A stretch of DNA of 64,000 nucleotides from Stutzerimonas kirkiae (GTDB lineage Bacteria > Pseudomonadota > Gammaproteobacteria > Pseudomonadales > Pseudomonadaceae): NCBI RefSeq assembly GCF_004327335.1, contig NZ_QJUO01000002.1, positions 124,001 through 188,000 of the forward strand, read 5' to 3'. The translations under genes and the position numbers were made by a program. This document shows, piece by piece, positions 54,738 to 63,376 of the stretch. Within the stretch, counting starts at the first letter, position 1, and each line of letters begins with the position of its first letter. Under the pieces are notes generated by a model. The model had not been told where the DNA came from. It did not search any database and was given only the letters and a program-made list of their open reading frames with translations.

Positions 54738-55409
54738 GTGCCTACAGCAGACAAGATTCGCTGGCTGAAAAAAGAGAACGCCGAATGGCAGTGGGTGTGC
54801 GACTACATAGAGGGTAACGCCAACCCGGCGATTGCCGAGGACATCAGGAATATCCTCAAGAACAGAGAGCCCAGCCATGAGGTCATCGAGGAGATCATTC
54901 GACACCTCACAAGGACTGAGCGCGGTCGTGACTTTATAAAGCGCCTCAGAAATGCCCTGCGCCAGCACAGGTATCGTTCATCTGAGAAGGGCAAGATAAT
55001 CTGCACCTTTGCCCTGCCAACCAACACCAAGAAGGCACTGCGCAAAAATGCAGAAAGGCTGGTCAAGAGCGAGAGCGACCTCGTTGACGAAGCCCTCAAT
55101 CAGTCCGAGAGGCTGATTGAGGAACACCGGCAGCGGGAACAACGGCTTGAAAAAGCGCGCGAGCTTGAGCGCAAACGAGCGAAGCAGCGCATCGAGCTAC
55201 TCAGGGTCAAACACCACGAAGCGATGAGGCAAATCCAGATGCTAGCGACACGCCTCTCCATCTGGGAGCTGGCTCTTGGGGCGGAGCATCCCGATATCAG
55301 CGTCGATCAGGCCATGCTGGCCGATACAGCGAAGGAAAAGACCAAGGCCGTCAAGAAAGCCATCAAAACCGCTGTGGCCAGGTGGGACTTTCTCCAAGCG
55401 AGGGTATGA
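54738..55409 (+). CDS. hypothetical coiled-coil protein
   Basis: 223 residues from a GTG at 54738 with GGAGAG upstream; an ATG at 54717 is in frame. Residues about 90-180 form a charged coiled coil (ERLIEEHRQREQRLEKAREL, then ERKRAKQRIELLRVKHHEAM) preceded by a possible DNA-binding stretch (LPTNTKKALRKNAERLVKSE). The N-terminus reads KIRWLKKENAEWQWVCDYIE. Family not recognised. Divergent from the winged-helix gene; probably part of the same phage-like block. The C-terminus is followed by the broken AbiEii-like gene on the opposite strand. Confidence 0.6.
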   Translation: MPTADKIRWLKKENAEWQWVCDYIEGNANPAIAEDIRNILKNREPSHEVIEEIIRHLTRTERGRDFIKRLRNALRQHRYRSSEKGKIICTFALPTNTKKALRKNAERLVKSESDLVDEALNQSERLIEEHRQREQRLEKARELERKRAKQRIELLRVKHHEAMRQIQMLATRLSIWELALGAEHPDISVDQAMLADTAKEKTKAVKKAIKTAVARWDFLQARV

Positions 55410-55449
55410 CAGCAGAGATATCCACGCCCACGTAACGCCCCAGTAGTGA

Positions 55450-55673
55450 CCGAGCCCTGATTTCAAATTCAGGATGAAGTTCTTCGGGTGGTCGTCGCGG
55501 TTACCACCGCAGAACACCAGATGGGTTACGGGATACTCCATGTCCAGCAAGGCGCGCAAGGCATCCGTGACGTGGATATCCTTCTCCAGGATGCTGGCAG
55601 TCAGCAGGCCGACATCGAGTTCAGCCTATACCGCCTCGATCAGTTCGGCCTGATCAGGCGTGATGGCTTTCAT
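55450..55673 (-). pseudogene. AbiEii-type toxin fragment with nonsense codon, fused to HipA-like sequence
   Basis: Starts MKAITPDQAELIEAV at 55673, then an in-frame TAG, then AELDVGLLTASILEKDIHVT and HLVFCGG, the N-terminus of AbiEii/AbiGii nucleotidyl-transferase toxins. Where AbiEii should continue with GGTSLSK, the frame reads NRDDHPKNFILN, the NxDDHxKN kinase motif of HipA. It ends a short way downstream. So the toxin is both interrupted by a stop and recombined with another toxin family. The antitoxin gene at 55654 overlaps its start by 20 bases and is intact. Confidence 0.75.
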
Positions 55674-56061
55674 AGGCTACCGTCTGTTTGCCGAAGCCCA
55701 GCTTGCGAGTAATCCGGCGGCGCCCGGTGTCCAGCACAATGCCAGCAGCCACTTGCTGGGAAATACCCGAGTTGTATTCGCGCACCGGCTGAGAAGGCTT
55801 CACCTTGACACCAAGCTTTTGCAGAACCAACGGTGCCAACACCTCTAGGGGTTGCACAGGGATGGGGTTACCGGTCAACGCACTGGGCTTAGCTTTGGCG
55901 AACACACCCAGTCCCAGCTTGACCAGCACACCTTCAGCAATGAGCTGCCTCAAGGCTCTGGAGAGCTGGGCCGGGCTGCCAAAACGAGCGAACTCGGAAC
56001 GCAGGAACACATTGTCCTTGCGCAACGCGATAGCCCTTTTCAAGCGTTCTTCGGTAATCAT
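55654..56061 (-). CDS. AbiEi-family antitoxin (DUF6088-like)
   Basis: 135 residues from the ATG at 56061 behind GGGAG (an in-frame start four codons upstream is possible). The N-terminal winged helix (VFLRSEFARFGSPAQLSRAL, then RQLIAEGVLVKLGLGVFAKA) and the following REYNSGISQQVAAGIVLD are typical of AbiEi-type IV antitoxins that also repress their operon. The gene after it should encode AbiEii but is broken. An orphan antitoxin of this type could still repress or protect against related toxins. Confidence 0.8.
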   Translation of the reverse strand: MITEERLKRAIALRKDNVFLRSEFARFGSPAQLSRALRQLIAEGVLVKLGLGVFAKAKPSALTGNPIPVQPLEVLAPLVLQKLGVKVKPSQPVREYNSGISQQVAAGIVLDTGRRRITRKLGFGKQTVAYESHHA

Positions 56062-56379
56062 GCTGTCTCCCACCTACCCATATAAAATAAACAATATGTT
56101 GTTTATTAAAGGATTTTTATCACAAAAGATGCTCATGACGTAGCAGAGTATACGTCACTCAAGATGCTGACCCCACCTGAGCACCATCGCTCCCGCAAAG
56201 GATTCGATCAGTTGCTGATCGTCAGCGGCCACGGGCAGGCTGACCATGACCAACCGCATGAGCCATGCTATCGATCATGCACGCAATGATGGCAAGATGA
56301 TCCCAATTGGAGAAATGTCGGCATTCGATGTTCGGCGTGAGGCGCGGCAAGATGCAGTACACATACGGATAATGGACGC
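56062..56379. other. intergenic region, no supported gene
   Basis: Divergent spacer between the AbiEi-type gene and the helicase pseudogene. An AT-rich stretch (56080-56135) right behind the AbiEi start is likely its promoter. No supported frame or repeat. Confidence 0.4.
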
Positions 56380-59097
56380 ATGGTTTCGATTCAGGTGGAA
56401 GGTGAGGACAAGACCGCTAAGATCAGCGACTGGTCGATTTACTGGAGCGACAAGTACGAAACTCTGCTACTCACGTGTCATTACCCCTCCAAGAAAACCT
56501 ACACACGCCCTCTCAGCGACTGCCGTATTTCTCCCGCCCGCGAGCTGGGCAAGATGTTGCTGACCAAGCCCGGCAGCACAATCGTCACGCCCATCGCCAA
56601 GGCGACGATCTACGGCGAGCGGTATGCCGTCGTGCACTATCCGGACGCCGACAAGCCCTATGTCCACAAGATGGACGGCATCGGTTTTGCCGCGCCGACG
56701 GCGATGAAGGATGCACCGGTCTTCCACTATTTCTCAGCCGTGGCGAATGCCCGGCAGAATTGCGCCACGTCGAAAACCGACCGTGAGATCGCCGCCAATG
56801 TCGTGCGCCAACTGGAGAAGCTACCCTCCAGCGCCGACACTGCCTTGCAAGCCTACTGTACCGGGCGCAACGGCACGCTGGCGCCGGGTCGGGGGCTGAT
56901 CTATCCGTTCGGCCTGAACGAGAGCCAGCTCGCGGCGGTCGAGCAAGCGTTCCGTGCGCAGGTCAGCGTGATCGAGGGCCCACCGGGAACCGGAAAGACC
57001 CAGACCATCCTCAACATCCTTGCCAATATCCTGCTGTGCGGACAGACGGTAGCGGTGCTGTCCAACAACAATGCGGCGGTGGAAAACGTCTACGAGAAGC
57101 TGGAGAAATGTGGCCTGGGCCATCTGTTCGCCAGACTCGGCAACCAGGACAACCGCAAGGACTTCTTCGCCGACCTGCCGCCTTGGCCATTGAGCGAGCC
57201 CGAGCCCGCACCGACGCTGGACGAGATTCAGGCCCTGCTGGCCCGCGTGAAGCAGCACTTGCACGATCAAAATCGGGCGGCGCAACTGCAGGTCGAACTC
57301 GATGAGCTGACCATCGAGCGACGCTACCTGCAGCAATGGCAGGCAGAAAGCGGCGTGCAAACCGTCGCCTCACTGGACAGATACGGACTGTCGCCGCGCA
57401 AGACCGCTGACCTGATGGCCTACCTGAGCCATCTGGGTGAGCAGCGCATCCGCCTCAAGGATCGCATCGAGCTACTGTTCAACTTCAGGATCTTCCGCGC
57501 CAAGCCGTTTGCCCAAGGCGATGCGCGCCTGGCCGTTTTCCATGCCCTGCAGATGCACTATTACGACAAGGCGCTGTGAGACAAGGACGCGGAGTTGCAG
57601 GCGTGCCGCGAATCGTTGGCGCGCGGGAACTTCGAAGCCTCCCTGGAGGTGTTGAGGACGGCGTCGATGCGCCACCTGAAGCAGCATCTGCAACGTCAGG
57701 CACGACCGTCGGACAACTTCGATGCCAAGACGTACCGGCATCCGCAACAGTTCGATGCCTTCGTGCGGCGTTTTCCGATCCTGGGCAGCGGCACGCATTC
57801 CATCGTCAACTCGATCGCGCCGGGGGCGATCCTCGACTACGTGATCATCGACGAGGCCTCGTTGCAGGACATCGTGCCGGGCATTCTGGCGCTGGGCTGC
57901 GCGAAGAACCTGATCGTCGTCGGCGACAACCGCCAGTTGGCGCACATTCCCGTGAAGCTGGGCCTGCAGGCGCCCGCCGAGGCCTACGATTGCGAGCGCT
58001 ACAGCCTGCTCGATTCGTGCATCGGCGTGTTCAAGGAGGCGCTGCCCAGAACCCTGCTGAAAGAGCATTACCGCTGCCATCCCAGGATCATCCAGTTCTG
58101 CAACCAGCAGTTCTACGACAACGCGCTGGTTCCCATGACCAAGGACAAGGGCGAAGCACCATTGCGCCTGGTGGTAACCGCCAAGGGCAACCACACCCGC
58201 CAGAACACCAACTTGCGCGAGCTGGACTCCCTGCTCAAGCTGCTCGACGACGAGGGCGAGCCGGTCGGGCTGGACGGCGACGGGCGCGGGTTCATCGCGC
58301 CTTTCCGGGATCAGGTCAACCTTTCCGGTACGCGCCTGCCGGCGGATTTCGTCAAGGACACCGTGCACAAGTTCCAGGGCCGGGAGTGCGACGAGGTCGT
58401 CTTCTCCACCGTACTGGACAAGAAACGCTACAACCAGGAGCGCAAGCGCCTGGACTTCGTCGATGACCCGCGCATGATCAACGTGGCGGTGTCGCGGGCC
58501 AAGCACCGCTTTACCCTGGTGACGGGCGACGAGGTGTTCACCGGCAATAACGGCCACATCGCGGCGCTGATGCGCTACGTCACCTATTACGCGCAGGACG
58601 AGCAGATCGTACGCGCGCCCGTGGTATCGGCCTTCGATCTGCTGTACCGGGAATTTGACCAATCCCTCGCGCGCTTGGACGCCCACTTGCGGCCCGAGGA
58701 TTCACGCTACAAGTCCGAGCAGATCGTGGCGCAACTGCTGCGCGAGGCGCTGTCCGAACCGTCGTGCCAGGCGTTGATGTACCACGATCAGGTCAAGCTG
58801 GATCAGGTCGCATCACCGAGCAACCCGGATTTGACGCAACCCGAGCGGATCTTCATGAAGCGCGCCAGTTGCGACTTCGTGATCTATTTCAAGGTGGGCA
58901 AGACCCCGGTGGGGGTAATCGAGGTCGATGGCGGCACCCACGACCGACCCGATCAGGCAGCGCGGGACGCATTAAAGAATGACATCCTGGCGAAGAGTCG
59001 CATTCCCATCCTGCGTCTACGCACGGTCGAGAGCCGCATCGAGGAGAGAATCGGCGAGTTCATCGCCCAATGGGCCAGCGCGACGCCTAGCGTATGA
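56380..59097 (+). pseudogene. SF1 helicase with C-terminal nuclease, interrupted by an in-frame TGA
   Basis: One 906-codon reading frame is split by a single TGA at 57577-57579 (DKAL-stop-DKDAELQACRESL), probably from a Trp codon. Part 1 has Walker A EGPPGTGKTQT. Part 2 has the DNA2/NAM7-type helicase motifs VIIDEASLQDIVPG, VVGDNRQLAHIP, HYRCHPRII and TVHKFQGRECDEV, then INVAVSRAKHRF. A C-terminal DUF2726/Vsr-like nuclease (CDFVIYFKV, GVIEVDGGTHD, ILRLRTVE) ends it. It resembles single-gene helicase-nuclease defence proteins. Without the stop it would look intact, so the break is recent or an error; readthrough could leave low activity. Confidence 0.85.
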
Positions 59098-59190
59098 GGC
59101 GGGAGCTGTCTAATGAGAGCCTCCGTAGGGGATGATTCTTCCAAAAAGGAAGTTGGTGATCCGACAGGGCAGGAATTCAAGCTTTATAAG

Positions 59191-59430
59191 TCATCCTGAC
59201 TCTACTGGAATGCCCTGCTCGCCAGAGCGTGCTTTGATCACCTCAATCAACTCCAAGTCTTCCAGGCGCTCCATCACCTGCTCGTATAGCTTGGCAGGCA
59301 CTAAGTAGCCCATCACACGGCTATGGTTGAGAATGGCCACTGGCATACCACCCGCTTCAGCCATAACTGCAGACGAACCCTTCTTCAACTCAGGAATGCT
59401 GACCATAACGTTGGCTAAGACATTTTGCAC
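59191..59430 (-). CDS. Phd/RelB-type antitoxin, no toxin partner
   Basis: 79 residues from a GTG at 59430 (VQNVLANVMVSIPELKKGSS) behind AAGGG; upstream frame to 59550 contains a ParE remnant. PVAILNHSRVMGYLVPAKLY and LELIEVIKARSGEQGIPV are nearly the same as in the antitoxin at 51159-51404. No toxin gene follows on the minus strand before the stop of the helicase gene at 59097. A paralogue pair of orphan antitoxins in one island is unusual. Confidence 0.8.
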   Translation of the reverse strand: MQNVLANVMVSIPELKKGSSAVMAEAGGMPVAILNHSRVMGYLVPAKLYEQVMERLEDLELIEVIKARSGEQGIPVESG

Positions 59431-59546
59431 AATAAGGCCCTTTTTATGCCGAGCGCTGATCCCTTCATATCTAGGCTGCGTGGAGAATTGGCAGCGCCTC
59501 CCCCCCCGGATGACAAGTACCAATGGAATAACAGGCTTGACAATCA

Positions 59547-59780
59547 TCATAGAGACTTCCGAACCCTGGCGCGCAGGGATTCGAAGTAGTCGCCATCCAC
59601 AGGAGCAGTGGGAGCCGACTCAGCCCCGGCCAGTAGCAGACCACGTAGGTGCTGCCGATCCTGATCCTTGCGAATCAGCTCCCGCACATATTCGCTACTA
59701 GTGCTATAGCCTCGCCGGCTGACCTGGTCATCAACAAAGCTCTTGAGGGCGTCCGGCAGGGAGATGCTCATGGTACTCAT
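59547..59780 (-). CDS. parD: ParD-family antitoxin (ParE deleted)
   Basis: 77 residues from the ATG at 59780 (MSTMSISLPDALKSFVDDQV), a ribbon-helix-helix protein, with the CC2985-type C-terminus (RQHLRGLLLAGAESAPTAPV, then DGDYFESLRARVRKSL). Right after its stop a frame opens MMIVKPVIPLVLVIRG, the first codons of a ParE toxin, and then runs into unrelated sequence and the next antitoxin. So ParE was deleted down to about 16 codons. The antitoxin is intact. Confidence 0.82.
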   Translation of the reverse strand: MSTMSISLPDALKSFVDDQVSRRGYSTSSEYVRELIRKDQDRQHLRGLLLAGAESAPTAPVDGDYFESLRARVRKSL

Positions 59781-60041
59781 GGTTTCGTCCGCCTTTGACA
59801 AAACTTGCCAAAGTATACACTTCTAGCTCTGCCTCGCCAGGTCACAACACAGTATCGAATTGCGATAATAAGAAACCGCCGTAATAAGCAGAGATAGCCC
59901 CAAAGCTGCAGCTCGCTACCGGCAGCAACCGGCCAGAAATTGCCTGTCAGATCCGGCGGTTTCTGCCCTCATTAGCAGACGCTCGTCGTTCGGAAAGGCC
60001 CTTTTTCTTGCTCTTGAGTAACCTGGCAAGCAGGCACATGG

Positions 60042-60911
60042 CTACAAGTGCATACTGCTTCTAGAATATTGCTTCACCGCATCGGCCAAGCTCTCCAGCA
60101 TGCTTTTGCGGAACTCTCCTGTATCAACTTGAAATACGTTATCCATGGATTCTAATCCTTTGAGAAGAATCTCAGATGCACATAAGTAAAGACCATGCAG
60201 GTCGTCTACAATTGCCCCGCTTCGCACACCCTCGATTTCTTCGTCACATTCACTGCGAACGAATTGCTGATCCAAGTCGTGAATGTTTCCATGCACTGCG
60301 TCGCTGAAGACCGTATAGGCGGTCAGATACCAGTCATGAAGACCGGCTAGCTTGGCCATCTCTTCGGTTGATATGTTTCTGGCCTTAGTGGTTTTAGCGA
60401 CATCCTCGGCCTCTTTGAAAGTCTCACTGCTAAAGCGTGATGCCAATGGCGTTCGTAGATTTAGTGACCAAAGGCGCGACTTAAATACCTTTCGTTTGAC
60501 CTCACGTTCGCCGGACCGCACAAATGCTTCCGCCATACTTGAGTCTTTTGCGATCGCTGCCAAGGCAAACATTGATTCCAGTGCCGTTCGCAACAACGCC
60601 TTACATTGAACTTTATACCCATGCTCTGCCACGAGCATCGCTGCTGATGTGTTTGATACAGTCCTGGCAAAAAGCGCCATTACCAGCAGATGTTGCAGGC
60701 TGTCGATGGGAAACAGTCGGTTATGCTGTAGTTCTCGTGTTCTGGATTCGATCTGAGCATAAAGGGTAATCCAAATCGCGTACCTTTCCCTGACGTCCGC
60801 TTTCACAGCTCCGTAGTCAACTTGGTAAGTTGCATTTCCCATGCAGGCGTGTCCTAAGCTAAATTCGCATAAAGTGTGACCTACAGGGGCAGCTGGCGGT
60901 AATAAATCCAT
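60042..60911 (-). CDS. DUF5677-like protein
   Basis: 289 residues, helical. The central part (LLVMALFARTVSNTSAAMLV, then GYKVQCKALLRTALESMFAL) and the late WYLTAYTVFSDAVHGNIHD resemble DUF5677 proteins, which have a conserved S/H near such motifs and unknown function. Start at 60911 (MDLLPPAAPV) lacks a ribosome site; the ATG at 60842 (MGNATYQVDY) has AGGA upstream and is a good alternative. No clear partner: 49 bp separate it from the small gene at 60961 on the same strand. Confidence 0.6.
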   Translation of the reverse strand: MDLLPPAAPVGHTLCEFSLGHACMGNATYQVDYGAVKADVRERYAIWITLYAQIESRTRELQHNRLFPIDSLQHLLVMALFARTVSNTSAAMLVAEHGYKVQCKALLRTALESMFALAAIAKDSSMAEAFVRSGEREVKRKVFKSRLWSLNLRTPLASRFSSETFKEAEDVAKTTKARNISTEEMAKLAGLHDWYLTAYTVFSDAVHGNIHDLDQQFVRSECDEEIEGVRSGAIVDDLHGLYLCASEILLKGLESMDNVFQVDTGEFRKSMLESLADAVKQYSRSSMHL

Positions 60912-60960
60912 AGCGACCGGTCAGTGGCATCAGTTTGCAGTCTATTATGTCAGTCGCCTA

Positions 60961-61248
60961 TCAGAGCTTGTTATAGATTTTTGCAGCGTAATCTTGAGCC
61001 GCTTTACGAATATCTTTCGGTGTACCAAGCATGGCCGGAAGGTCTTTTACACGTTCGTAGATTACTTCAAAAAGCTCATCTTTACTTGGTGTATAATTTA
61101 GCGATTTCAGGTTTGATACGGCCCGGCGAAGTTCCTGTGTATCACTTGGGTGGGATGCAAACCAAGTCGGGCGTGAAGCCCAACACTCAATTGCCTGCTT
61201 AATCTCTTTCGCTGTCATGGCGCTCGTTTCCGTTGTGTTTATTTTCAA
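60961..61248 (-). CDS. hypothetical protein coupled to an Mrr-like nuclease gene
   Basis: 95 residues (MKINTTETSAMTAKEIKQAI, ending AAQDYAAKIYNKL), helical and soluble. Its ATG overlaps the stop of the nuclease gene by four bases (ATGA), so the two are translated together. Family not recognised. As the partner of a PD-(D/E)xK protein it could be an inhibitor, a specificity factor or a structural subunit; nothing in the sequence decides. Confidence 0.55.
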   Translation of the reverse strand: MKINTTETSAMTAKEIKQAIECWASRPTWFASHPSDTQELRRAVSNLKSLNYTPSKDELFEVIYERVKDLPAMLGTPKDIRKAAQDYAAKIYNKL

Positions 61249-61724
61249 TCAATTCGCTTTCCGTCTTTCCAGATTTCCAGTTCATAGAAATCACCAATAG
61301 CGATGGTCTCAGTGACTTTTGAAAACGCCTTACTCAGGAAGTTGACAAAGTAATTTTCCGGCGTGCTATCAGGATCAAGGGTCATATGTGTAATATTCTC
61401 GTACTCTGCCAGTATTCTGGCTCCTTCCTGCGGTTCAAGAGGGCTTACTGTGATTCCGCCCACGGCCCCAATATCGTCGATACGGTATGCGACAGCGGCC
61501 ATCTGCTCCTGCTTTATTCTGTAATTTAGATAGCGCCTGCATTCTATCAGGATGACGCCGGAATCTCCGCTTCTGATCCCTTTGGCATCAATTTCCCAAT
61601 TTGTTCCCGATTTTCCGGGAATAATTTGTTTGCCCTCAATACCTTCAAGACCAAACTCTGTGGCCAGCTCCTTGATAATGGACTGGGCCAGCTCTTCGTA
61701 TGCGCGCCATTTGGGCTGAGGCAT
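61245..61724 (-). CDS. Mrr-like PD-(D/E)xK restriction endonuclease-like protein
   Basis: 159 residues from the ATG at 61724 (MPQPKWRAYEELAQSIIKEL), preceded by GGGAGGAG, a very strong site. A PD-(D/E)xK core is visible: Glu at EELAQ, Asp in TNWEIDAKGIR, and ILIECRRYLNYRI, where the usual ExK Lys is replaced by Arg (ECR). This change may lower or alter activity, or a neighbouring Lys may act. The gene is the first of a two-gene unit with the protein at 60961. Similar short Mrr-like enzymes act as modification-dependent nucleases; the target here is unknown. Confidence 0.65.
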   Translation of the reverse strand: MPQPKWRAYEELAQSIIKELATEFGLEGIEGKQIIPGKSGTNWEIDAKGIRSGDSGVILIECRRYLNYRIKQEQMAAVAYRIDDIGAVGGITVSPLEPQEGARILAEYENITHMTLDPDSTPENYFVNFLSKAFSKVTETIAIGDFYELEIWKDGKRID

Positions 61725-62131
61725 TGACTCCTCCCTTCTCCAGTTGCTTATGGTGCAGTGAATAGCCCCTAGTTTAGTAGACAGTCCCAAGCGTCAGCTT
61801 TAGGGCAGACACCTCCCTGCTGCAAGCGTCAGCTTTTGGCCGATTCTGTTGAAAACAGTCGGCCTCTGGGAGAGCTGCTTTTTAGCAGTTCAAAAAACGC
61901 TCAATTTTGGCGTTGCTGTGTAAAAATCAAGACAGCTCCGTCTTCTGCCTTCTGAGCAAGCCAGATTTCAACGCCCCCCTTTCGTGAGCAAAATCGCGGA
62001 GGGACTTTTTCAACAGAATCAGCCGAAAGCAGCCGTCGTCTGGCTAAAAAAGCACACCCTGAATCACTGATCCAAACGGTACAGGAAAGCATCTCCACGA
62101 AGCTCCTGGTGGCTATCAGTACGAAGAGACA
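61725..62131. other. spacer with repeated 14-mers, no gene
   Basis: CAAGCGTCAGCTTT occurs twice about 34 bp apart (near 61790 and 61823), just left of a long inverted repeat listed separately. No supported coding frame. Confidence 0.4.
61838..62024. repeat. 187-bp element with 18-bp terminal inverted repeats
   Basis: GGCCGATTCTGTTGAAAA (61838-61855) and TTTTCAACAGAATCAGCC (62007-62024) are inverted repeats with one mismatch. The 150 bp between has no coding capacity. It looks like a miniature transposable element or an IS relic; flanking target duplications were not evident. Confidence 0.55.
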
Positions 62132-62159
62132 TTGATAAGGCACCACTTTGACGTACAAT
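62132..62159 (+). promoter_or_regulatory. sigma-70-like promoter of tacAT
   Basis: TTGATA (62132-62137) and TACAAT (62154-62159) with a 16-bp spacer, 35 bp before the tacA start. No operator could be assigned with confidence. Confidence 0.5.
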
Positions 62160-62193
62160 ACTTCACATCTACCCTGGAGTGGAGGCTTTCGCC

Positions 62194-62481
62194 ATGAACA
62201 CAGCCACAGACACCAAACAGGAACGGATCAACCTCCGCCTGCAGGACAGCGCCAAGAAAACCCTGGAACGCGCCGCGAGCTTCGAGGGCAAAACCGTCAG
62301 CCAGTTCATCCTGAACAGCGCACTGGCACATGCCGAGAAAACCATTCACGAGCATGAGGTCATGAGCCTGAAGGCGAACGATGCAGAAGCGTTCTTCGAT
62401 GCGCTGAGCAAGCCGGTCAGGTTCAACAAGAAGTTGGCCACCGTCCTTGAGAGTCACGAACAGCGTATCACCAGCCGATGA
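62194..62481 (+). CDS. tacA: DUF1778 ribbon-helix-helix antitoxin
   Basis: 95 residues from the ATG at 62194 (MNTATDTKQERINLRLQDSA), an RHH DNA-binding N-terminus (DUF1778) and a C-terminal toxin-binding helix (DAEAFFDALSKPVRFNKKLA). The stop overlaps the toxin start by four bases (ATGA). TacA-type antitoxins neutralise the acetyltransferase toxin and repress the operon with it. This is the only toxin-antitoxin pair of the island that appears complete, and it is placed right beside attR, a good position for stabilising the island. Confidence 0.9.
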   Translation: MNTATDTKQERINLRLQDSAKKTLERAASFEGKTVSQFILNSALAHAEKTIHEHEVMSLKANDAEAFFDALSKPVRFNKKLATVLESHEQRITSR

Positions 62482-62978
62482 GCGAGCGAGTCGATCTGCT
62501 CATCACGCCATTGGCCACCAACCATCACCGAGCCGGCTTCCAGTGCGGCGTAAACGCACTGGACGACTACCTACACAAGCAAGCCGGCCAAGACGTGAAG
62601 CGCCGCGTTAGCCGGGTATTCGTCGCCACCACGTTGGAGCAGCCAGACGTCATCACGGGTTACTACACCCTTTCCAGCCTGTCGATCGAGTTCGACCAGC
62701 TTCCCGAAAAGCTTGCTCGCAGACTGCCCCGCCACCCACTCCCCGCCGCCTTGCTCGGCCGCCTCGCCATCAGCCAGGATGCCCAGGGTCGTGGCATAGG
62801 CGGATTGCTGCTAGCCGATGCCATCAAGCGTACGCTGGCCATCAGCAATCAGATCGCAATCTACGCCCTGGTCGTCGACGTCATCGACGACCAGGTTCGG
62901 GGATTCTACGAGCAATACGGGTTCTTGCCGCTTGGTTCGGATAGCCGTCGCTTATTCCTGCCACTGCAATCCTTTTAA
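62478..62978 (+). CDS. tacT: GNAT-family tRNA acetyltransferase toxin
   Basis: 166 residues. TacT acetylates aminoacyl-tRNA and blocks translation. The GNAT acetyl-CoA loop is QDAQGRGIGGLLLADAI, and the catalytic Tyr144 lies in RGFYEQYGFLPL, as in TacT. The N-terminal part (FQCGVNALDDYLHKQAGQDV) is typical. It overlaps tacA by four bases. Frame and motifs are intact. 147 bp separate it from attR. Confidence 0.92.
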   Translation: MSERVDLLITPLATNHHRAGFQCGVNALDDYLHKQAGQDVKRRVSRVFVATTLEQPDVITGYYTLSSLSIEFDQLPEKLARRLPRHPLPAALLGRLAISQDAQGRGIGGLLLADAIKRTLAISNQIAIYALVVDVIDDQVRGFYEQYGFLPLGSDSRRLFLPLQSF

Positions 62979-63073
62979 TCACTCGCCAGACAGGAACGCC
63001 CCTGCCGGCTCAGCTCACACAAAGCCCTCCACCGATCCCTCCTCACGGGTAGTGACCAGCGCAAAAATCCCCG

Positions 63074-63096
63074 GTGGGGCAAAAAGTGGGGCAAAA
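63074..63096 (+). promoter_or_regulatory. tandem 11-mers at right island end, candidate integrase arm sites
   Basis: GTGGGGCAAAA twice in tandem, one extra A between, about 30 bp inside attR and in the same orientation as GTGGGGTAAAA at 14056-14077. Conservation of the pair at both ends supports a recombination function. Confidence 0.6.
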
Positions 63097-63125
63097 TTCG
63101 GACGCCCTCAAAAACCACCAGGCAT

Positions 63126-63249
<124 letters not shown>

Positions 63250-63376
63250 CACTTCGCTGCCTCTTCGGCAACGGGCGGCATTCTACATTAAGCATCTGAA
63301 ACTGTGAAGATTTTTCTTGGCTGATACGTTACTGGAGCAAGCCGTTGAGTAACCAATCAGCCCTGAACGCTACAAG

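Noticed and set aside
56380..59097. Selenocysteine or stop-codon recoding at the TGA
   Set aside because: No SECIS-like hairpin or recoding signal was evident downstream; a nonsense change of a Trp codon is simpler.
13924..63125. CRISPR array anywhere in the island
   Set aside because: No regularly spaced direct repeats and no cas genes were seen.
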